Assembly: GCA_008080565.1 (NCBI GenBank)
Contig: VIKE01000041.1
Span: forward strand, 1-32,184
Length of the DNA stretch: 32,184 nucleotides
Reading direction: 5' to 3'
Source: Rhodocyclaceae bacterium
GTDB lineage: Bacteria; Pseudomonadota; Gammaproteobacteria; Burkholderiales; Rhodocyclaceae
The notes under the pieces are model-generated. The model was not told the origin of the DNA. It worked only from the letters and a program-made list of their open reading frames with translations, and ran no database searches. Both the position numbers and the translations under genes were made by a program. Positions 7,315 to 18,500 of this stretch are shown in pieces; the first letter of the stretch is position 1, and each line of letters starts with the position of its first letter.

Positions 7315-10300
7315 ATGAGCTTGAACCTCTTTCAGATGACCTCGCTCAAGACCAGACTGACCCTCTTCACGCTGGCTGTCTTTCTGATCGGGATTTGGTC
7401 GCTGGCCTTCTACGCCAGCCGGATGCTGCGCGAAGACATGCAACACCAACTGGGCGAACAGCAGTTCGCTACGGTGTCCCTGGTTGCCGCACAAGTGAAC
7501 TCCGAGCTGGAAGAGCGTTTGAAGGCACTGGAGAAAATCGCTTCTGAAATTACGCCGGGCATGCTGAAGAACACCGCCACTCTGCAGACTTTTCTCGAGC
7601 AGCGCCCGATTCTTCAACTCATGTTCAACACCGGCGTCCATGCCACAGGAGTAGACGGCATAGCGATCGCTGCCGCGCCATTTTCCAACGACCGAATCGG
7701 GATCAGTTACGCCGACCGGGATTACATGCACGGCGCAGTCAAAGAGGGCAAATCGACCATCGGTCGCCCGGTTCTCGGCCGGGTATTGAAGACGCCAGCC
7801 ATCGGCATGGCGGTGCCAATCCGTGATGACAAGGCCCAAATCATCGGCGCACTTGTCGGCGCGATCAACCTCGGCAAGGCGAATTTTCTCGACCGGGTCA
7901 CTGAAAGCCGCTTCAGCAAGAGCGGAGGCTATCTGGTCATCGCTCCGCAACACCAGTTGATTGTCACCGCCACCGACAAGAGCCGCATCATGCAGCCAGC
8001 GCCGCCAGCCGGCGTCAACAAGATGCATGACAAATATGTGCAGGGCTATGAAGGCTATGGCATTGCCGTCAACTCCCGTGGCATTGAGGAGCTGACCGCT
8101 GCCAGAGGCATTCCGGTGGCCGGCTGGTTCATCGTCTCCGCGCTCCCCACCGAAGCAGCCTTTGCCTCGATCACCGCCATGCGCCAGCGGATCCTGCTCG
8201 CCACCGGCCTGCTCACCCTGCTGGCCGGCGCTCTGGTCTGGTGGATGACGGCGTGGATGCTGCGGCGACAGTTCGCGCCAATGATTGCGGCGACCGAAAC
8301 ACTGGCCACGCTAACCAATAAGAGTGAACCGCCCCAGCTATTGCCGGTGGACCGTCAGGATGAGATCGGCGAGTTGATCGGCGGCTTCAATCGTCTACTC
8401 GAAAGCCTGATTGAGCGCGAAGCCGCCCTGCAGGAAAGCCGGGAAAACTATCGCCGCCTGGTGGCCGATCTTCAGGTCGGTGTCCTGATCCAGTCCCCCA
8501 CTTCCGAAATCCTCCAGTGCAACCGGATTGCCCTTGAACTACTCGGGCTTGAAGAAAGCCATTTACTCGGCAAGACCAGCTTCGATCCGGACTGGAACGT
8601 CGTTCACGAAGACGGCTCGCCCTTCCCCGGTCCAGAGCATCCGGTACCGCAGGCCATCGCCACAGGCCTGCCAGTCGAAAACGTCGTGATGGGCATTTAT
8701 CGCCCGACCAGCCAGGACCGTGCCTGGCTATTGCTGAGTGCCCAGCCGGATCTGGCGGCAGATGGCAGCCTGCGTCAGGTCATTTGCACCTTCATCGACA
8801 TCAGCGAAACGAAACGCGCCGAACGCCACGACCAGTTCCGCACCCATGTTCTGGAGCTTCTGGCTGGCGGAGAACCGCTCTCCGATGTGCTTGAAGCCCT
8901 CGTGCGCGGAGCAGAGCAACTATATCCAGCGATGCTGTGCAGCATCATCCTGCTCGACGGTGAAGGAACGCACATCGAGAAGAGCATCGCACCCAGCCTC
9001 CCCGATTTCTACAACAAGGCCCTCGAAGGCGTTGCCATCGGCATGGGAGTCGGCTCCTGCGGCACGTCCGCCTTCACCGGCCAGCGGGTCGTCGTCGAGG
9101 ATATTGCGACACACCCCTACTGGGCTCTCTTCAAGGAACTGGCCGCCAGGGCCGGACTCGGTGCCTGCTGGTCGCAACCCATTCTCGCCTCGGATGGCCG
9201 GGTGCTCGGCACCTTCGCCATCTACCACCGCCAGCCACACACGCCGGCCAAACACGACATCTACCTCATCGAGCAATGTGCCCGCCTGGCCAGCATTGCA
9301 CTCGAGAAAAACCTGGCCGAGGAAAGATTGCAGCGCAGTGAAGCCCACTACCGGCTGCTCACCGAGGATGTACAGGATGTCGTCTGGAAAACCGACCGCA
9401 ACTTCATTTTCACCTACATCAGTCCGTCCGACGAGCGGGTACGCGGTTTTCGGGCCGATGAAGTTATTGGTCATCACGTTTTCGAGACATTCACGTCGCA
9501 AGGGGTCGCCAAGGCACAGGCAATCATGCACAAGCGATTGCAGGCGGAGCGGATGGGCACGCCGTTTGGCTCGATCAGTTTTGAAGTCGAGCATCGCTGC
9601 AAGGACGGCCGGGTAGTCTGGGGTGAAGTGCTTTCCAAGCCCGAGCGTGACGTTAACGGAACGATCATCGGCTATCACGGCATCACCCGGGAAATCACCG
9701 AACGCAAGAACACCGAGGCGGAGCTCAGGCGCCACCGCGATCACCTCGAAGAACTCGTCGAGCAGCGTACCGCTGCGCTGTCGATTGCCAAGGAAGCGGC
9801 CGAAGCGGCCAGCCGTGCCAAGAGTACCTTTCTCGCCAACATGAGCCACGAATTGCGAACGCCGATGAACGCCATCATGGGCATGACCGGTCTGGCTTTG
9901 AGAAACGCCACCGATGCAAAGTTGCGCGACCAACTCGCCAAAGTTACCCAGGCCTCTCACCATCTGCTGCACGTCATCAATGACATCCTCGATATTTCCA
10001 AGATCGAAGCCGACCGGCTGAGTCTGGATGTCATCAATTTTTCCTTGGCGACACCGCTCGAAAACCTCAGCAATCTGGTCCTCCCGGCCGCCATGGCAAA
10101 AGGACTCACCTTCAGCATCGACATCACGCCCGACCTCGCCCGTCAGCGGCTAAACGGAGACCCCCTGCGCCTGGGTCAGATTTTGCTCAATCTGGCCAGC
10201 AACGCCATCAAATTCACCAACAAGGGCTCGGTCAGCCTCGATGTCTCGGCCGACGAAGAGACTGCCGATGACATCACCATTCGCTGCGCCGTGTCCGACA

Positions 10301-10953
10301 CCGGCATCGGCATATCGGCCGACGATCAGAGCCGGCTATTTCAGGCTTTCGAGCAATCGGACAATTCGATGACCCGCAAATATGGCGGCACCGGACTCGG
10401 GCTGGCCATCAGCAAGCGCCTGGCGGCGATGATGGGCGGCAACATCGGCGTCGACAGCGAACCCGGCTCAGGCAGTACCTTCTGGTTCACAGCCAGGCTG
10501 AAAAAGTCGACGACCGACATTGAACCGGTCAGGCTTGCCTCGGCCAACCTCACCGAAGAAATGCTGAAAGCCCGCTACGCCGGGGCGCGCATCCTGCTCG
10601 CCGAAGACGAGCCGATCAACCAGGAAGTCTCGCGCGAATTGCTTGAATCAGCCGGCCTTGTCGTCGATCTGGCCGAGGATGGTGTCGAGGCCGTTGAGCT
10701 GGCGAGAAGCATTGATTACGACCTGATCCTGCTCGACCTGCAAATGCCGAAAATGAATGGCATCGAAGCATCACAGATCATCCGCACGCTGCCGGGCCGG
10801 GAAGCAGTTCCGATTGTGGCCCTGACGGCGAATGCCTTCACCGGCGACCGGGAAAAATGCCTGGCTGCCGGAATGAACGACCATATCGGCAAGCCGGTTG
10901 ATCCCGAACAGCTGTTTGCCGCCCTGTTCAAATGGCTGTCCAGGTCGATTTGA
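7315..10953 (+). CDS. Membrane hybrid histidine kinase with Cache, HAMP, PAS, GAF, PAS and receiver domains
   Basis: A 1212-residue hybrid sensor kinase. TM1 is at about residues 11-32, then a periplasmic Cache-like sensor region (~35-290), TM2 at ~292-314 and HAMP. PAS follows at ~379-495, GAF at ~507-668 and a second PAS-PAC at ~675-795. The HisKA box [18 protein letters not shown] has the phosphorylated His at ~845. HATPase follows (N box SNAIKFT, G box [10 protein letters not shown]). A C-terminal receiver starts at [10 protein letters not shown] with Asp ~1141 in [11 protein letters not shown]. No HPt protein or output regulator is adjacent, so the relay partner is unknown. It sits between nosH and nosF, so it may sense a denitrification-related signal; this is inference. 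Its stop codon begins another dispersed-repeat copy. Confidence 0.9.
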   Translation: MSLNLFQMTSLKTRLTLFTLAVFLIGIWSLAFYASRMLREDMQHQLGEQQFATVSLVAAQVNSELEERLKALEKIASEITPGMLKNTATLQTFLEQRPILQLMFNTGVHATGVDGIAIAAAPFSNDRIGISYADRDYMHGAVKEGKSTIGRPVLGRVLKTPAIGMAVPIRDDKAQIIGALVGAINLGKANFLDRVTESRFSKSGGYLVIAPQHQLIVTATDKSRIMQPAPPAGVNKMHDKYVQGYEGYGIAVNSRGIEELTAARGIPVAGWFIVSALPTEAAFASITAMRQRILLATGLLTLLAGALVWWMTAWMLRRQFAPMIAATETLATLTNKSEPPQLLPVDRQDEIGELIGGFNRLLESLIEREAALQESRENYRRLVADLQVGVLIQSPTSEILQCNRIALELLGLEESHLLGKTSFDPDWNVVHEDGSPFPGPEHPVPQAIATGLPVENVVMGIYRPTSQDRAWLLLSAQPDLAADGSLRQVICTFIDISETKRAERHDQFRTHVLELLAGGEPLSDVLEALVRGAEQLYPAMLCSIILLDGEGTHIEKSIAPSLPDFYNKALEGVAIGMGVGSCGTSAFTGQRVVVEDIATHPYWALFKELAARAGLGACWSQPILASDGRVLGTFAIYHRQPHTPAKHDIYLIEQCARLASIALEKNLAEERLQRSEAHYRLLTEDVQDVVWKTDRNFIFTYISPSDERVRGFRADEVIGHHVFETFTSQGVAKAQAIMHKRLQAERMGTPFGSISFEVEHRCKDGRVVWGEVLSKPERDVNGTIIGYHGITREITERKNTEAELRRHRDHLEELVEQRTAALSIAKEAAEAASRAKSTFLANMSHELRTPMNAIMGMTGLALRNATDAKLRDQLAKVTQASHHLLHVINDILDISKIEADRLSLDVINFSLATPLENLSNLVLPAAMAKGLTFSIDITPDLARQRLNGDPLRLGQILLNLASNAIKFTNKGSVSLDVSADEETADDITIRCAVSDTGIGISADDQSRLFQAFEQSDNSMTRKYGGTGLGLAISKRLAAMMGGNIGVDSEPGSGSTFWFTARLKKSTTDIEPVRLASANLTEEMLKARYAGARILLAEDEPINQEVSRELLESAGLVVDLAEDGVEAVELARSIDYDLILLDLQMPKMNGIEASQIIRTLPGREAVPIVALTANAFTGDREKCLAAGMNDHIGKPVDPEQLFAALFKWLSRSI

Positions 10954-10986
10954 ATTTTGGCCGTTATTTCCGGTTGACCGTGGAAT
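10951..10986 (+). repeat. Dispersed repeat copy 3 (fills the gap between convergent genes)
   Basis: Starts with the kinase stop TGA, then ATTTTGGCCGTTATTT and CCGGTTGACCGTGGAA. It occupies most of the 42-bp gap between the kinase and the convergent aer gene. No classical terminator hairpin is present here. Confidence 0.9.
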
Positions 10987-10995
10987 ACATGCCCG

Positions 10996-12669
10996 TCAGA
11001 TCTTGAACGTTTCAGCCAGCCGCCGCAACTCGCCGGACAGCTCATTGACCTCACCGGCCAGCGACGCCGCGGCCTGACTGGCATGTGATCCCTGTTCGGT
11101 CATCTGGGCGACGCGTTCGACATTCTGGGCAATCTCGCGGGCAGCGGTACTCTGCTCACGGATCGCCAGGGAGATTTCATTGACCGCCTCGGCAACCTGC
11201 CCCGAACTGACCTGAATCGTTCCAATCGACTGCTCGGCCTGATGCGCCAGATGGACACCGGACTGGACCTGCTCGACGCTGTTTTCCATTTCGGCAACGG
11301 CGTGGCGGGAGCTGGCCTGCACTTTGTCGATCATGCCGGCGATTTCCTTGGTCGACGAGGCAGTGCGTTCCGCCAGCTTGCGCACTTCATCGGCGACCAC
11401 GGCAAAACCGCGCCCCTGCTCACCAGCCCGGGCCGCCTCGATGGCCGCATTGAGGGCCAGCAGGTTGGTCTGGTCGGCGATTTCCTTGATGACATTGACG
11501 ATCGTCGAGATCTCGACCGTATAGGATTCCAGTTCGCGAATGGCTGACGCAGAGCCATTCACCGTATCGGCGATGTGGGTCATTTCACCCGCGGCACGCT
11601 GGATGACGCCGCCACCCTCGCGCGAGGCACAGCCCGAGGCGCGAGAGAGCGTATCCGCCTCGGTGGAAAACTCGGTGACATGGTCGATCGATACCGATAA
11701 TTCCTCAACCGAAGCGGCCATGTTGGTAGCCACTTCCGCCTGATCGGATGCCGCACTGGCCGACGCCTGGCTGGAATCGGCGAGACGCCGGGCCATCGTG
11801 TCGAGCTTGGCCGTGCTCTGGCGGAGCATCGCCGCCATTTCCTGGAAATGATTGCGCATGATGGCAAGCTGCGCCAGCAACTGGCCGACTTCATCATCGC
11901 CATGCACGGGAACCGGCTGACTGAGATCCATGGCCGCCATGCGACGGGCGGCATCAATGGCCGAGCGGATCGGTCGGTTGAATTCGCGAATGATCACCCA
12001 GGCCAGCGGCGGCCAGGCGAGCAGCGTCAGCCCGCCAATGATCAGCATCGCCTGATGCAGGCCGGCAATCCGCCCGGCGATCTCCGGTGTCAGGGTCGAG
12101 ACCGGCACGGCTGCGACAACCTGCAGGCCTAATCCGAGACTCAGGCAGACAATGACAATGGAAGCCAGCGTCGACAGCCACAACCGCTTGCTCAGATCGA
12201 TGTCGTTGAGCCGCCGGAACAGCCGTTTGAACAGGCCGCCCCGAACACTCCCCTGCTCGAGCAGCAAGGTCGAATCGCGATTCATTTGCTCGTAGAGGGC
12301 GCTCGCGGCACGAATCTCGGCGGTGCTCGCCGAGGTCCGTACCGACATGTAACCGCCGGAAGACAGCGGCGTGGCCATCGCCTTGACCCAGTAGAAACTG
12401 CCGTCCTGGCGCCGGTTCTTGACGATCCCACCCCAGGGTTTTCCCCGCTCGAGCGTGGCCCACATGTCGCGAAATGCCTCGGACGGCATATCCGGATGGC
12501 GAACGATGTTGTGGGGCTGACCGATCAGTTCTTCGCGGCAAAAGCCGGCGGCTTCGACGAAATCATCATTGACGTAGGTAATGATGCCTCTCTGATCGGT
12601 CCGGCTGATGATGCTGCACTCCGGACGGATGGGGTATTCACGATCAAACACCGGCTGATTGTTTTTCAT
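10996..12669 (-). CDS. aer: Aer-type PAS energy/redox taxis receptor
   Basis: A 557-residue methyl-accepting chemotaxis protein. The N-terminal PAS domain (about residues 15-115) carries the FAD-Aer signature pattern [13 protein letters not shown] and [16 protein letters not shown], very close to E. coli Aer. Hydrophobic segments at ~160-190 and ~205-228 form the membrane anchor, followed by HAMP. The signalling domain has the MCP hairpin tip [21 protein letters not shown] and [16 protein letters not shown]. There is no periplasmic sensor domain, so it probably reports internal redox or electron-transport state to CheA. It lies on the opposite strand inside the nos cluster, which suggests taxis toward N2O or other acceptors. 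That role is an inference. Confidence 0.92.
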   Translation of the reverse strand: MKNNQPVFDREYPIRPECSIISRTDQRGIITYVNDDFVEAAGFCREELIGQPHNIVRHPDMPSEAFRDMWATLERGKPWGGIVKNRRQDGSFYWVKAMATPLSSGGYMSVRTSASTAEIRAASALYEQMNRDSTLLLEQGSVRGGLFKRLFRRLNDIDLSKRLWLSTLASIVIVCLSLGLGLQVVAAVPVSTLTPEIAGRIAGLHQAMLIIGGLTLLAWPPLAWVIIREFNRPIRSAIDAARRMAAMDLSQPVPVHGDDEVGQLLAQLAIMRNHFQEMAAMLRQSTAKLDTMARRLADSSQASASAASDQAEVATNMAASVEELSVSIDHVTEFSTEADTLSRASGCASREGGGVIQRAAGEMTHIADTVNGSASAIRELESYTVEISTIVNVIKEIADQTNLLALNAAIEAARAGEQGRGFAVVADEVRKLAERTASSTKEIAGMIDKVQASSRHAVAEMENSVEQVQSGVHLAHQAEQSIGTIQVSSGQVAEAVNEISLAIREQSTAAREIAQNVERVAQMTEQGSHASQAAASLAGEVNELSGELRRLAETFKI

Positions 12670-12870
12670 ATTTTTGAACTTTTCGGAATTTGCTCAACCA
12701 TAGCAGAGGCACTCGAACCACACAATTACGACAAAAGTAATAATACGATCAATGGCTAATATTCAATTTTCGTGCTGCCTTCGTCGCTCCTTCGTTCCTC
12801 GGTCAGCCGCTACGCGTTTTTTTGATTCAGGTTCAAAGACGATTTCCTTGCCCTACCTATAATCGGCGAC
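12670..12870. promoter_or_regulatory. Divergent intergenic region aer / nosF
   Basis: A 201-bp gap between divergent starts. The aer side (12700-12770) is AT-rich and likely holds the aer promoter. The nosF side holds a perfect TATAAT at 12858-12863, only seven bases before the nosF ATG, with no clear -35 at 17 bp and no Shine-Dalgarno. A C/T-rich stretch at 12776-12820 is unexplained. No FNR-type TTGAT-N4-ATCAA site is visible. Confidence 0.5.
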
Positions 12871-13722
12871 ATGATCCAGTTCAAGAACATTGCCAAGACC
12901 TTCCGCAAAGCCCGGGTGCTCGACGGCATCAGCCTCGACATCGGCATCGGCGAGCGCGTCGCGCTGATCGGCTCGAATGGCGCCGGCAAGACCACGCTGA
13001 TCCGCTGCCTGCTAGGCGAATACACGCACGACGGCAGCGTTGCCATCAACGGCCTCGATCCGCGCAGCAACCGCACCGAAGTGCTGGGCAGTATCGGTTT
13101 CGTGCCGCAACTGCCGCCGCCCCTAAAGATGCCGGTCGGCCAGTTGATCAATTTTTCGGCTTCGCTATGCGGCACCGATCCGCAACGCATCCACGCTATC
13201 GCCAGGCGTCTTGGCCTCAACGTCGATGAAATCCTTTCCCGTCAGTTCGTGCGCCTGTCGGGTGGCATGAAGCAGAAGCTGCTGATCGCCATCGCGCTTG
13301 GCCGCGAAGCCAAAGTGCTGGTCATGGACGAACCGGCCGCCAACCTCGACCCGGAAGCGCGCAAGATTTTCTTCGACCTGCTGGCCGAACGCCTCGACGA
13401 CGCAACCATGATCATTTCGAGCCACCGCCTCGACGAAGTCTCGGCGCTGGTCAATCGCGTGATTGAAATGGACATGGGCAAGGTTGTCCTCGACGACAAG
13501 GTGGCTGACGCCGTGACGCTGACCGCCAAACTGGCCTGCCGCATTGTCTTGAGCCGCTTTGAGCCGGCCTTCGCCAAGGCGCTCGACGGCTGGAAATTCA
13601 CCAGCCGCGACGACAATCGCATCTGGGAAGGCGAGATCGCCGGCCCCGATCGCCTGCGCTTTCTCGGCATCATTTCCCGTTACACGGCGCTGGTCAGCGA
13701 CCTGTCGCTGTCCGAGAGCTGA
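12871..13722 (+). CDS. nosF: NosF, ABC transporter ATPase for NosZ maturation
   Basis: A 283-residue cytoplasmic ATPase that energises the NosDFY machinery for CuZ-site assembly. Walker A is GSNGAGKTT (residues ~34-42), the signature is LSGGMKQK (~129), Walker B is KVLVMDEPAANLDP (~148-161) and the switch His is in IISSHRLDEV. The C-terminal ~80 residues form a less conserved accessory region. It starts the second nos block, followed at 2-4 base spacing by nosL and nosY. The ATG follows a TATAAT by seven bases and lacks a Shine-Dalgarno, so the mRNA may be leaderless. Confidence 0.93.
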   Translation: MIQFKNIAKTFRKARVLDGISLDIGIGERVALIGSNGAGKTTLIRCLLGEYTHDGSVAINGLDPRSNRTEVLGSIGFVPQLPPPLKMPVGQLINFSASLCGTDPQRIHAIARRLGLNVDEILSRQFVRLSGGMKQKLLIAIALGREAKVLVMDEPAANLDPEARKIFFDLLAERLDDATMIISSHRLDEVSALVNRVIEMDMGKVVLDDKVADAVTLTAKLACRIVLSRFEPAFAKALDGWKFTSRDDNRIWEGEIAGPDRLRFLGIISRYTALVSDLSLSES

Positions 13723-13724
13723 AC

Positions 13725-14216
13725 ATGTGCGACCAGCATCGGCGTGGGTTTATCGGCCGTTTGGGTATCGGGGGCCTGCTCCTGACACCGCTTGCCGCTG
13801 CCCTTTCAGGCTGCAGCAGCAAGGGTGGCTGGCCGGACGGCATGGCCGAGATCAAGTGGGACCGCGACACCTGCGTGCGCTGCAGCATGGTCATTTCCGA
13901 CCGCCGCTTTGCCGCCGAAATGCGCGGCGGCCCGAACAACACCGTTTTCAAGTTCGACGACCCGGGCTGCCTTGCCTTCTGGCTCAAGGAAAAGGCCGAC
14001 AAATACCCGTGGATGGCGGATGCCGACACCCGCATGTGGGTGGCCGACTTCAGCAGCAAGAGCCGCGAGGAGATGACTTGGCTCGACCCCAAGCGCGCCC
14101 ATTTCATCACCAAGACCTCGCCGATGGGCTACAACTTCGCTGCCGTATCGATGCCGATGCCGGGCAGCCTGGATTTCACCGACATGCGCCAGCACACGTT
14201 GGCCAAAGGTAAATAA
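13725..14216 (+). CDS. nosL: NosL-like copper chaperone lipoprotein
   Basis: A 163-residue lipoprotein. The N-terminus has a twin-arginine pair (QHRRGFIGRLG), a hydrophobic stretch and a lipobox ending LSGC (Cys near 29), so it is probably exported by Tat and anchored by lipid. The Cu(I)-binding NosL pattern appears as DTCVRCSM (about residues 46-53), with conserved FDDPGCLAFWL further on. NosL delivers Cu(I) to apo-NosZ together with NosDFY. It is placed between nosF and nosY, two bases after the nosF stop. Family recognition is good, though the cysteine motif is slightly divergent. Confidence 0.88.
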   Translation: MCDQHRRGFIGRLGIGGLLLTPLAAALSGCSSKGGWPDGMAEIKWDRDTCVRCSMVISDRRFAAEMRGGPNNTVFKFDDPGCLAFWLKEKADKYPWMADADTRMWVADFSSKSREEMTWLDPKRAHFITKTSPMGYNFAAVSMPMPGSLDFTDMRQHTLAKGK

Positions 14217-14220
14217 GCAC

Positions 14221-15048
14221 ATGAAACAACTGTGGCTGACCGCCAAACTCGATATCGTCGAATCCCTGCGCGCCCGCTGGTTCCAGATCTACACCCTGGT
14301 CTTCGGCGGCATCGTTGCCCTGCTATTCCTCTTCGGCCTGACCGAATCGCGCGTTCTCGGCTTCATCGGCCTGTCCCGCCTGCTCGTCACCTACATCCAG
14401 TTGACCATGGCCATCCTGCCCATTTTCGTGCTGATCACCACGGTGCGTTCGGTGGCTGGCGACCGTGAGGCCGGCGTCTTCGAATACCTGCTGTCGCTGC
14501 CGGTGTCCCTGTCGGCCTGGTTCTGGGGCAAGATCGTCGGCCGCTACATCGTCGTCTTCGCACCGGTTTTCCTGGCCATGCTCGGCGCCGTCATCTGGGC
14601 GACCATCCAGGGCATCGAGGTGCCGTGGGACATGTTCGGCTACTACACTGCACTGCTCGCCGTCATGGCCGCCTGCTTCCTGGGCATCGGCATGCTCATC
14701 TCGGCCATCGCGCGCACCACCGACATGGCGCAGGGTGCCGCCTTCATGGTCTGGCTCTTCCTGCTGCTCTTCCTCGACCTCATCCTGCTCGGCGTCATGA
14801 TCCAAGGCAAGGTGGCGCCGGAACTCGCCGTCACGCTGGCCCTGGCCAACCCGCTGCAGGTCTTCCGCACCGCTGCGCTGGCGCTATTTGATCCACAACT
14901 GATTGTCCTCGGCCCCTCTGCCTACGTCATCCTCGACCTGTTCGGCACGGCCGGCTACAAGGTTTTCGCGCTGGCCTACCCGGCGACGCTCGGTATCCTC
15001 AGTGCTACCATCGGCTACTTCATCTTCCGCCGTGGTGACCTGCCTTGA
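14221..15048 (+). CDS. nosY: NosY, ABC-2 type permease for NosZ maturation
   Basis: A 275-residue inner-membrane permease with about six hydrophobic helices (~19-40, ~55-78, ~101-125, ~139-165, ~172-195, ~245-268). The characteristic motif RSVAGDREAGVFEYLLSLPVS lies between helices 2 and 3. It pairs with the NosF ATPase and periplasmic NosD to handle a sulfur or copper species needed for CuZ. It starts four bases after the nosL stop and its own stop overlaps the TTG of the next gene by four bases, indicating a tight operon. Confidence 0.93.
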   Translation: MKQLWLTAKLDIVESLRARWFQIYTLVFGGIVALLFLFGLTESRVLGFIGLSRLLVTYIQLTMAILPIFVLITTVRSVAGDREAGVFEYLLSLPVSLSAWFWGKIVGRYIVVFAPVFLAMLGAVIWATIQGIEVPWDMFGYYTALLAVMAACFLGIGMLISAIARTTDMAQGAAFMVWLFLLLFLDLILLGVMIQGKVAPELAVTLALANPLQVFRTAALALFDPQLIVLGPSAYVILDLFGTAGYKVFALAYPATLGILSATIGYFIFRRGDLP

Positions 15049-15536
15049 AGAAGCTGTTTGCACTTTTCATTTTTGGCCTTTTTTCCGGGTTGACCGTAGC
15101 AGAGGAAATTTCATCCATTCCTCTCTTCGCCGCCACGCTCAACGATCTCGACGACAAGCCGGTGGCCCTTGAGCGCTACAGGGGCAAGCCCCTCGTCGTC
15201 AATTTCTGGGCTCGCTGGTGCGGCCCCTGCCGGGCTGAAATCCCCGAGCTGATCAAGTTCCGCGCCACCAACAAGGGCAAGATCGAGGTCCTGGGCATCG
15301 GCATCGAGGACAAGGCCGAACCGGCCAGGGACTTCGCCAAGGCTTACGAGATGGATTACCCGGTCTTCATTGCCAAGGAAAAAGGCATCCCGCTCATGCA
15401 GGCGCTCGGCAACACCAAGGGCGGCCTGCCCTACACGCTGTTCATCGACCGCAACGGCAACGTGACCCAGAAAAAAATGGGTTTGATCCGGAAGGTTGAT
15501 CTGGATGCAGCACAGGAAGCGCTGCTCAAAAAATAG
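15045..15536 (+). CDS. TlpA/ResA-like periplasmic thiol-disulfide oxidoreductase
   Basis: A 163-residue thioredoxin-fold protein with active site NFWARWCGPCRAE (CXXC at about residues 55-58), the cis-Pro region KGGLPYTLFIDRNG, and a signal peptide of about 20 residues. The start is TTG at 15045, overlapping the nosY stop (TTGA); no better ATG exists before the mature domain. It could keep NosL or NosZ copper-ligand thiols reduced, or help cytochrome c maturation. This is inferred from its place at the end of the nos operon. A dispersed-repeat copy (15070-15100) encodes most of the signal peptide, FGLFSGLTVAE. Confidence 0.85.
   Translation: MKKLFALFIFGLFSGLTVAEEISSIPLFAATLNDLDDKPVALERYRGKPLVVNFWARWCGPCRAEIPELIKFRATNKGKIEVLGIGIEDKAEPARDFAKAYEMDYPVFIAKEKGIPLMQALGNTKGGLPYTLFIDRNGNVTQKKMGLIRKVDLDAAQEALLKK
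15070..15100 (+). repeat. Dispersed repeat copy 4 (in the tlpA-like signal peptide)
   Basis: Reads TTTTTGGCCTTTTTTCC then GGGTTGACCGTAGC, with one extra G compared with the core. It is translated as part of the hydrophobic signal peptide. Confidence 0.8.
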
Positions 15537-15572
15537 GCCCCATCCGCCCAGAACAAGAGGCGAGCCGGATAT

Positions 15573-18500
15573 TTATTCGTTGCATTTCAGTTGCGACGCG
15601 AGTTCGCCCGGCATGTTCTCATCATTCAGGGTGCGCAGGATTTCCTCGAGGGCATCTGCCGCTTCCATTGCCAGGGTCAATGCCTCGGGACGACCATGAC
15701 GGGCACTATCGTCCGCTTGCTTGGCCAGTTGATAGAGTGCATCGGCGCGAATGTTACCGCTCGTCCCTTTCAGCGTATGCGTCATGAAAGCCAGTGCCTG
15801 GAAATCCTCCCGATTGACTGCATCACGTAATTTGGTAGGTATCTCGGCCAGCGATTGCTTGACGGTTGCCAACAGTTTTTCGATAAATGCCTGGCGATGG
15901 TTGAAGCGTGCGGCAAGCGCCGGCCAGTTGATTACGGTGGTGGCGCTTTCGCTGATGGCGGGTAGCGTCTGATTGCCACGGTCGACACCGACAGGCACCA
16001 CTTTTTTTCCGAGCTGCTGGAGAATCGCAGCGACCAGATGGTCGATGTCGATCGGCTTGGTGATGTGCTCGACCATGCCGGCAGCGAGACACTTGTCACG
16101 CTCTTCGCCAAGGGCATGGGCGGTGAGACCGATGACCGGCAGCGTCGGCGCTATTTCATGAATTCGCCGCGTAGCCTCATGACCATCCATGAGCGGCATT
16201 TGAACATCCATCAGCACCAGATCAAATGCACACGGATGGTCTATTACCTGATCGACCGCCTCGCGGCCGTTGACCACAAACGTCGTCCGGGCGCCCTCGT
16301 TACTCAGAATTTCCTCAAGGACAATTCGATTCAGTTCGTAATCATCCGCGGCCAGGATGCTGACTCCGATCAGGCGTGCCACCGATGAAAAATCGCCATG
16401 CCCTGACTGGCTTTGTTCAAACTCACCGAGCAGATGACGCAGGCGCAACGGCCGCTGGATAGTAAAAGCGTGGTCACTTAGCGCGCATGGGCGTTCGGTC
16501 TGTGTTCCTGGCGTGGTCAGTACGATGGGGCGCAGCGACCCAGGTGGCGGGGTCACGCAGTGCTTTTCCAGTTCCTCCTCGCTGAACAAGAGCAGCTCCG
16601 GCAATGGCAAGGAAAACGCCCCCGAAACCTCAGCTTTTTCAACAGTGATCCCATACTTCTCGAGATCATCCGCCAGCCAGCCGCATTCCACGCTGCTGAG
16701 TCCTACCTGACGAACCCGTGAGTAGCGCTTGGAGAGGATTGCCTCGGGACTATCCAATACGGCAATCGGCAGTTGCAACTCGAACGACGAACCGACGCCG
16801 GGACGACTTTCAACCACCATCTTGCCGCCCATGGCCTCTACCAGCCGGGCGCTGATTGCCAAACCCAGGCCGGTCCCCCCAAAGCGCCGCGTGGTTGATG
16901 GGTCTGCCTGCTCAAAAGGCGTAAATAGACGGTCAATCTGATCCTCGGTCATGCCAATGCCGCTATCACTGACCTGAAAACTGATGTCTGCACCGGCTCG
17001 CGTGACGGAAAGACTGACAATGCCCCGCTCGGTAAATTTGATCGCATTCGAGAGAAGATTGAGCAGTACCTGATTCAAACGCGTGGGATCGCCCGAAACC
17101 TCGAGTGGCAGATCGGGATCTTCGCTCACCCTGAACAGCAAACCCTTGCTGTAAGCGCGCTCGGCGGCGAGATCGACAACCCGGTCAATCGTTTCGCCAA
17201 GCTTGAAAGCAACCTGCTCAACGGTCAGTTTTCCCGACTCGATCTTTGAATAGTCGAGAATGTCGTTGACCACGCTGAGCAGATGTTTGCCCGAGTCGAG
17301 AATGCGCTGAAAATTGACTTGCGCCTTGCGCCCCACGTTATCGCGGACGCCCGTTTGCGCCAGACCGAGCACGGCATTCATCGGTGTCCGAATCTCATGG
17401 CTCATGTTAGCGAGAAATTCGCTCTTGGCGAGCGCCAGACGTTTTGCTTCGGCCAACGCCTGCAGGGTGGCATGCTCTGCATTTTTAAGCTCATTGATGT
17501 CCTGAACGACACCATGAGCTGCGATCAGCTGTCCGTTTTCATCGAGGAGTAGCTCAGCCCGTTCACGAACCCACTTGATTTCTCCATTGACCACAATGCG
17601 ATGTTCAACATCGTAAGGCGGGCTACTTTGAGCCGCTTGCCAAACGCGCATTACTCGCTCTCTGTCGTCCGGATAAATCGATTCGATAAAACTGGCGAGC
17701 GTCATGGGGGCATCGCAGGGAATACCGAAAATGCGATAAGTCTCATTTGACCAGGAGAGTTTGCCGAGCGTGGCATCCAGATGCCAACTGCCGAGATGCG
17801 AAATAGCCTGAGCCCGCTCCAGATCAGCCGTACGGATGCCGAGAGTCCGTTCTGTTTCTTTCAGCGTCGTGATGTCGGTAGCAAACAAGTAGAGGCCTTG
17901 CACTTGACCATCAACAACGTCCGGGATGTAGGTCACCAGGTTGTAAGCGATGGAACCATCGACTTTGGTCGATGAGCGTTCAAACTCCTGACGTTGCCCC
18001 AGCAATGCCGCCTGCAGGAACGGTTCGCTTTTTCGCGAAAGCTCATCACCGAGCAACTCCTGCACAGTGATGCCAAGCATTTCCTCCGGCTTTTTGTTGA
18101 ACCAGACCAGATATGCGGCATTGGCAAACCGGCAACGCAAATCGGCACCCCAGTAACTCACCATCGCCGGGACATTGTCGGTGATCGTGTGGATGAATTT
18201 TTCTTTGGCAACGAGCGCCAGATTGAGTTTTTCCAATTCTCCAGTACGTTGGCAAACGAGTTCTTCAAGATGGTGACGATGGAGTTCCAGTTCGTTCGAG
18301 CTGCGTTTGCGTTCAGTGATGTCTTCAAAAAGCGAGACGTAATGGCTGATATTGCCGTCACCTTGACGCAGCGGGGAAATAGTCTGGTAAGCCGTAAAAA
18401 TGCTGCCGCTCTTGGAACGGTTGATCACCTCGCCGCGCCAAGATTTTCCGGCCTTCAATGTTTGCCAAAGAACGGCAAAGGTTTCCGGAGGAGTCTGACC

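Noticed and set aside
8340..8360. TTGCCGGTGGACCGTCAGG in the hybrid kinase as another repeat copy
   Set aside because: One mismatch in the ten-base core but no match on either side; plausible as ordinary coding sequence (PVDRQDE).
12776..12822. C/T-rich stretch (CCTTCGTCGCTCCTTCGTTCC...) before nosF as a gene remnant or mobile-element end
   Set aside because: No inverted or direct repeat partner was found in the window and no protein match was recognised; it is left as unexplained intergenic DNA.
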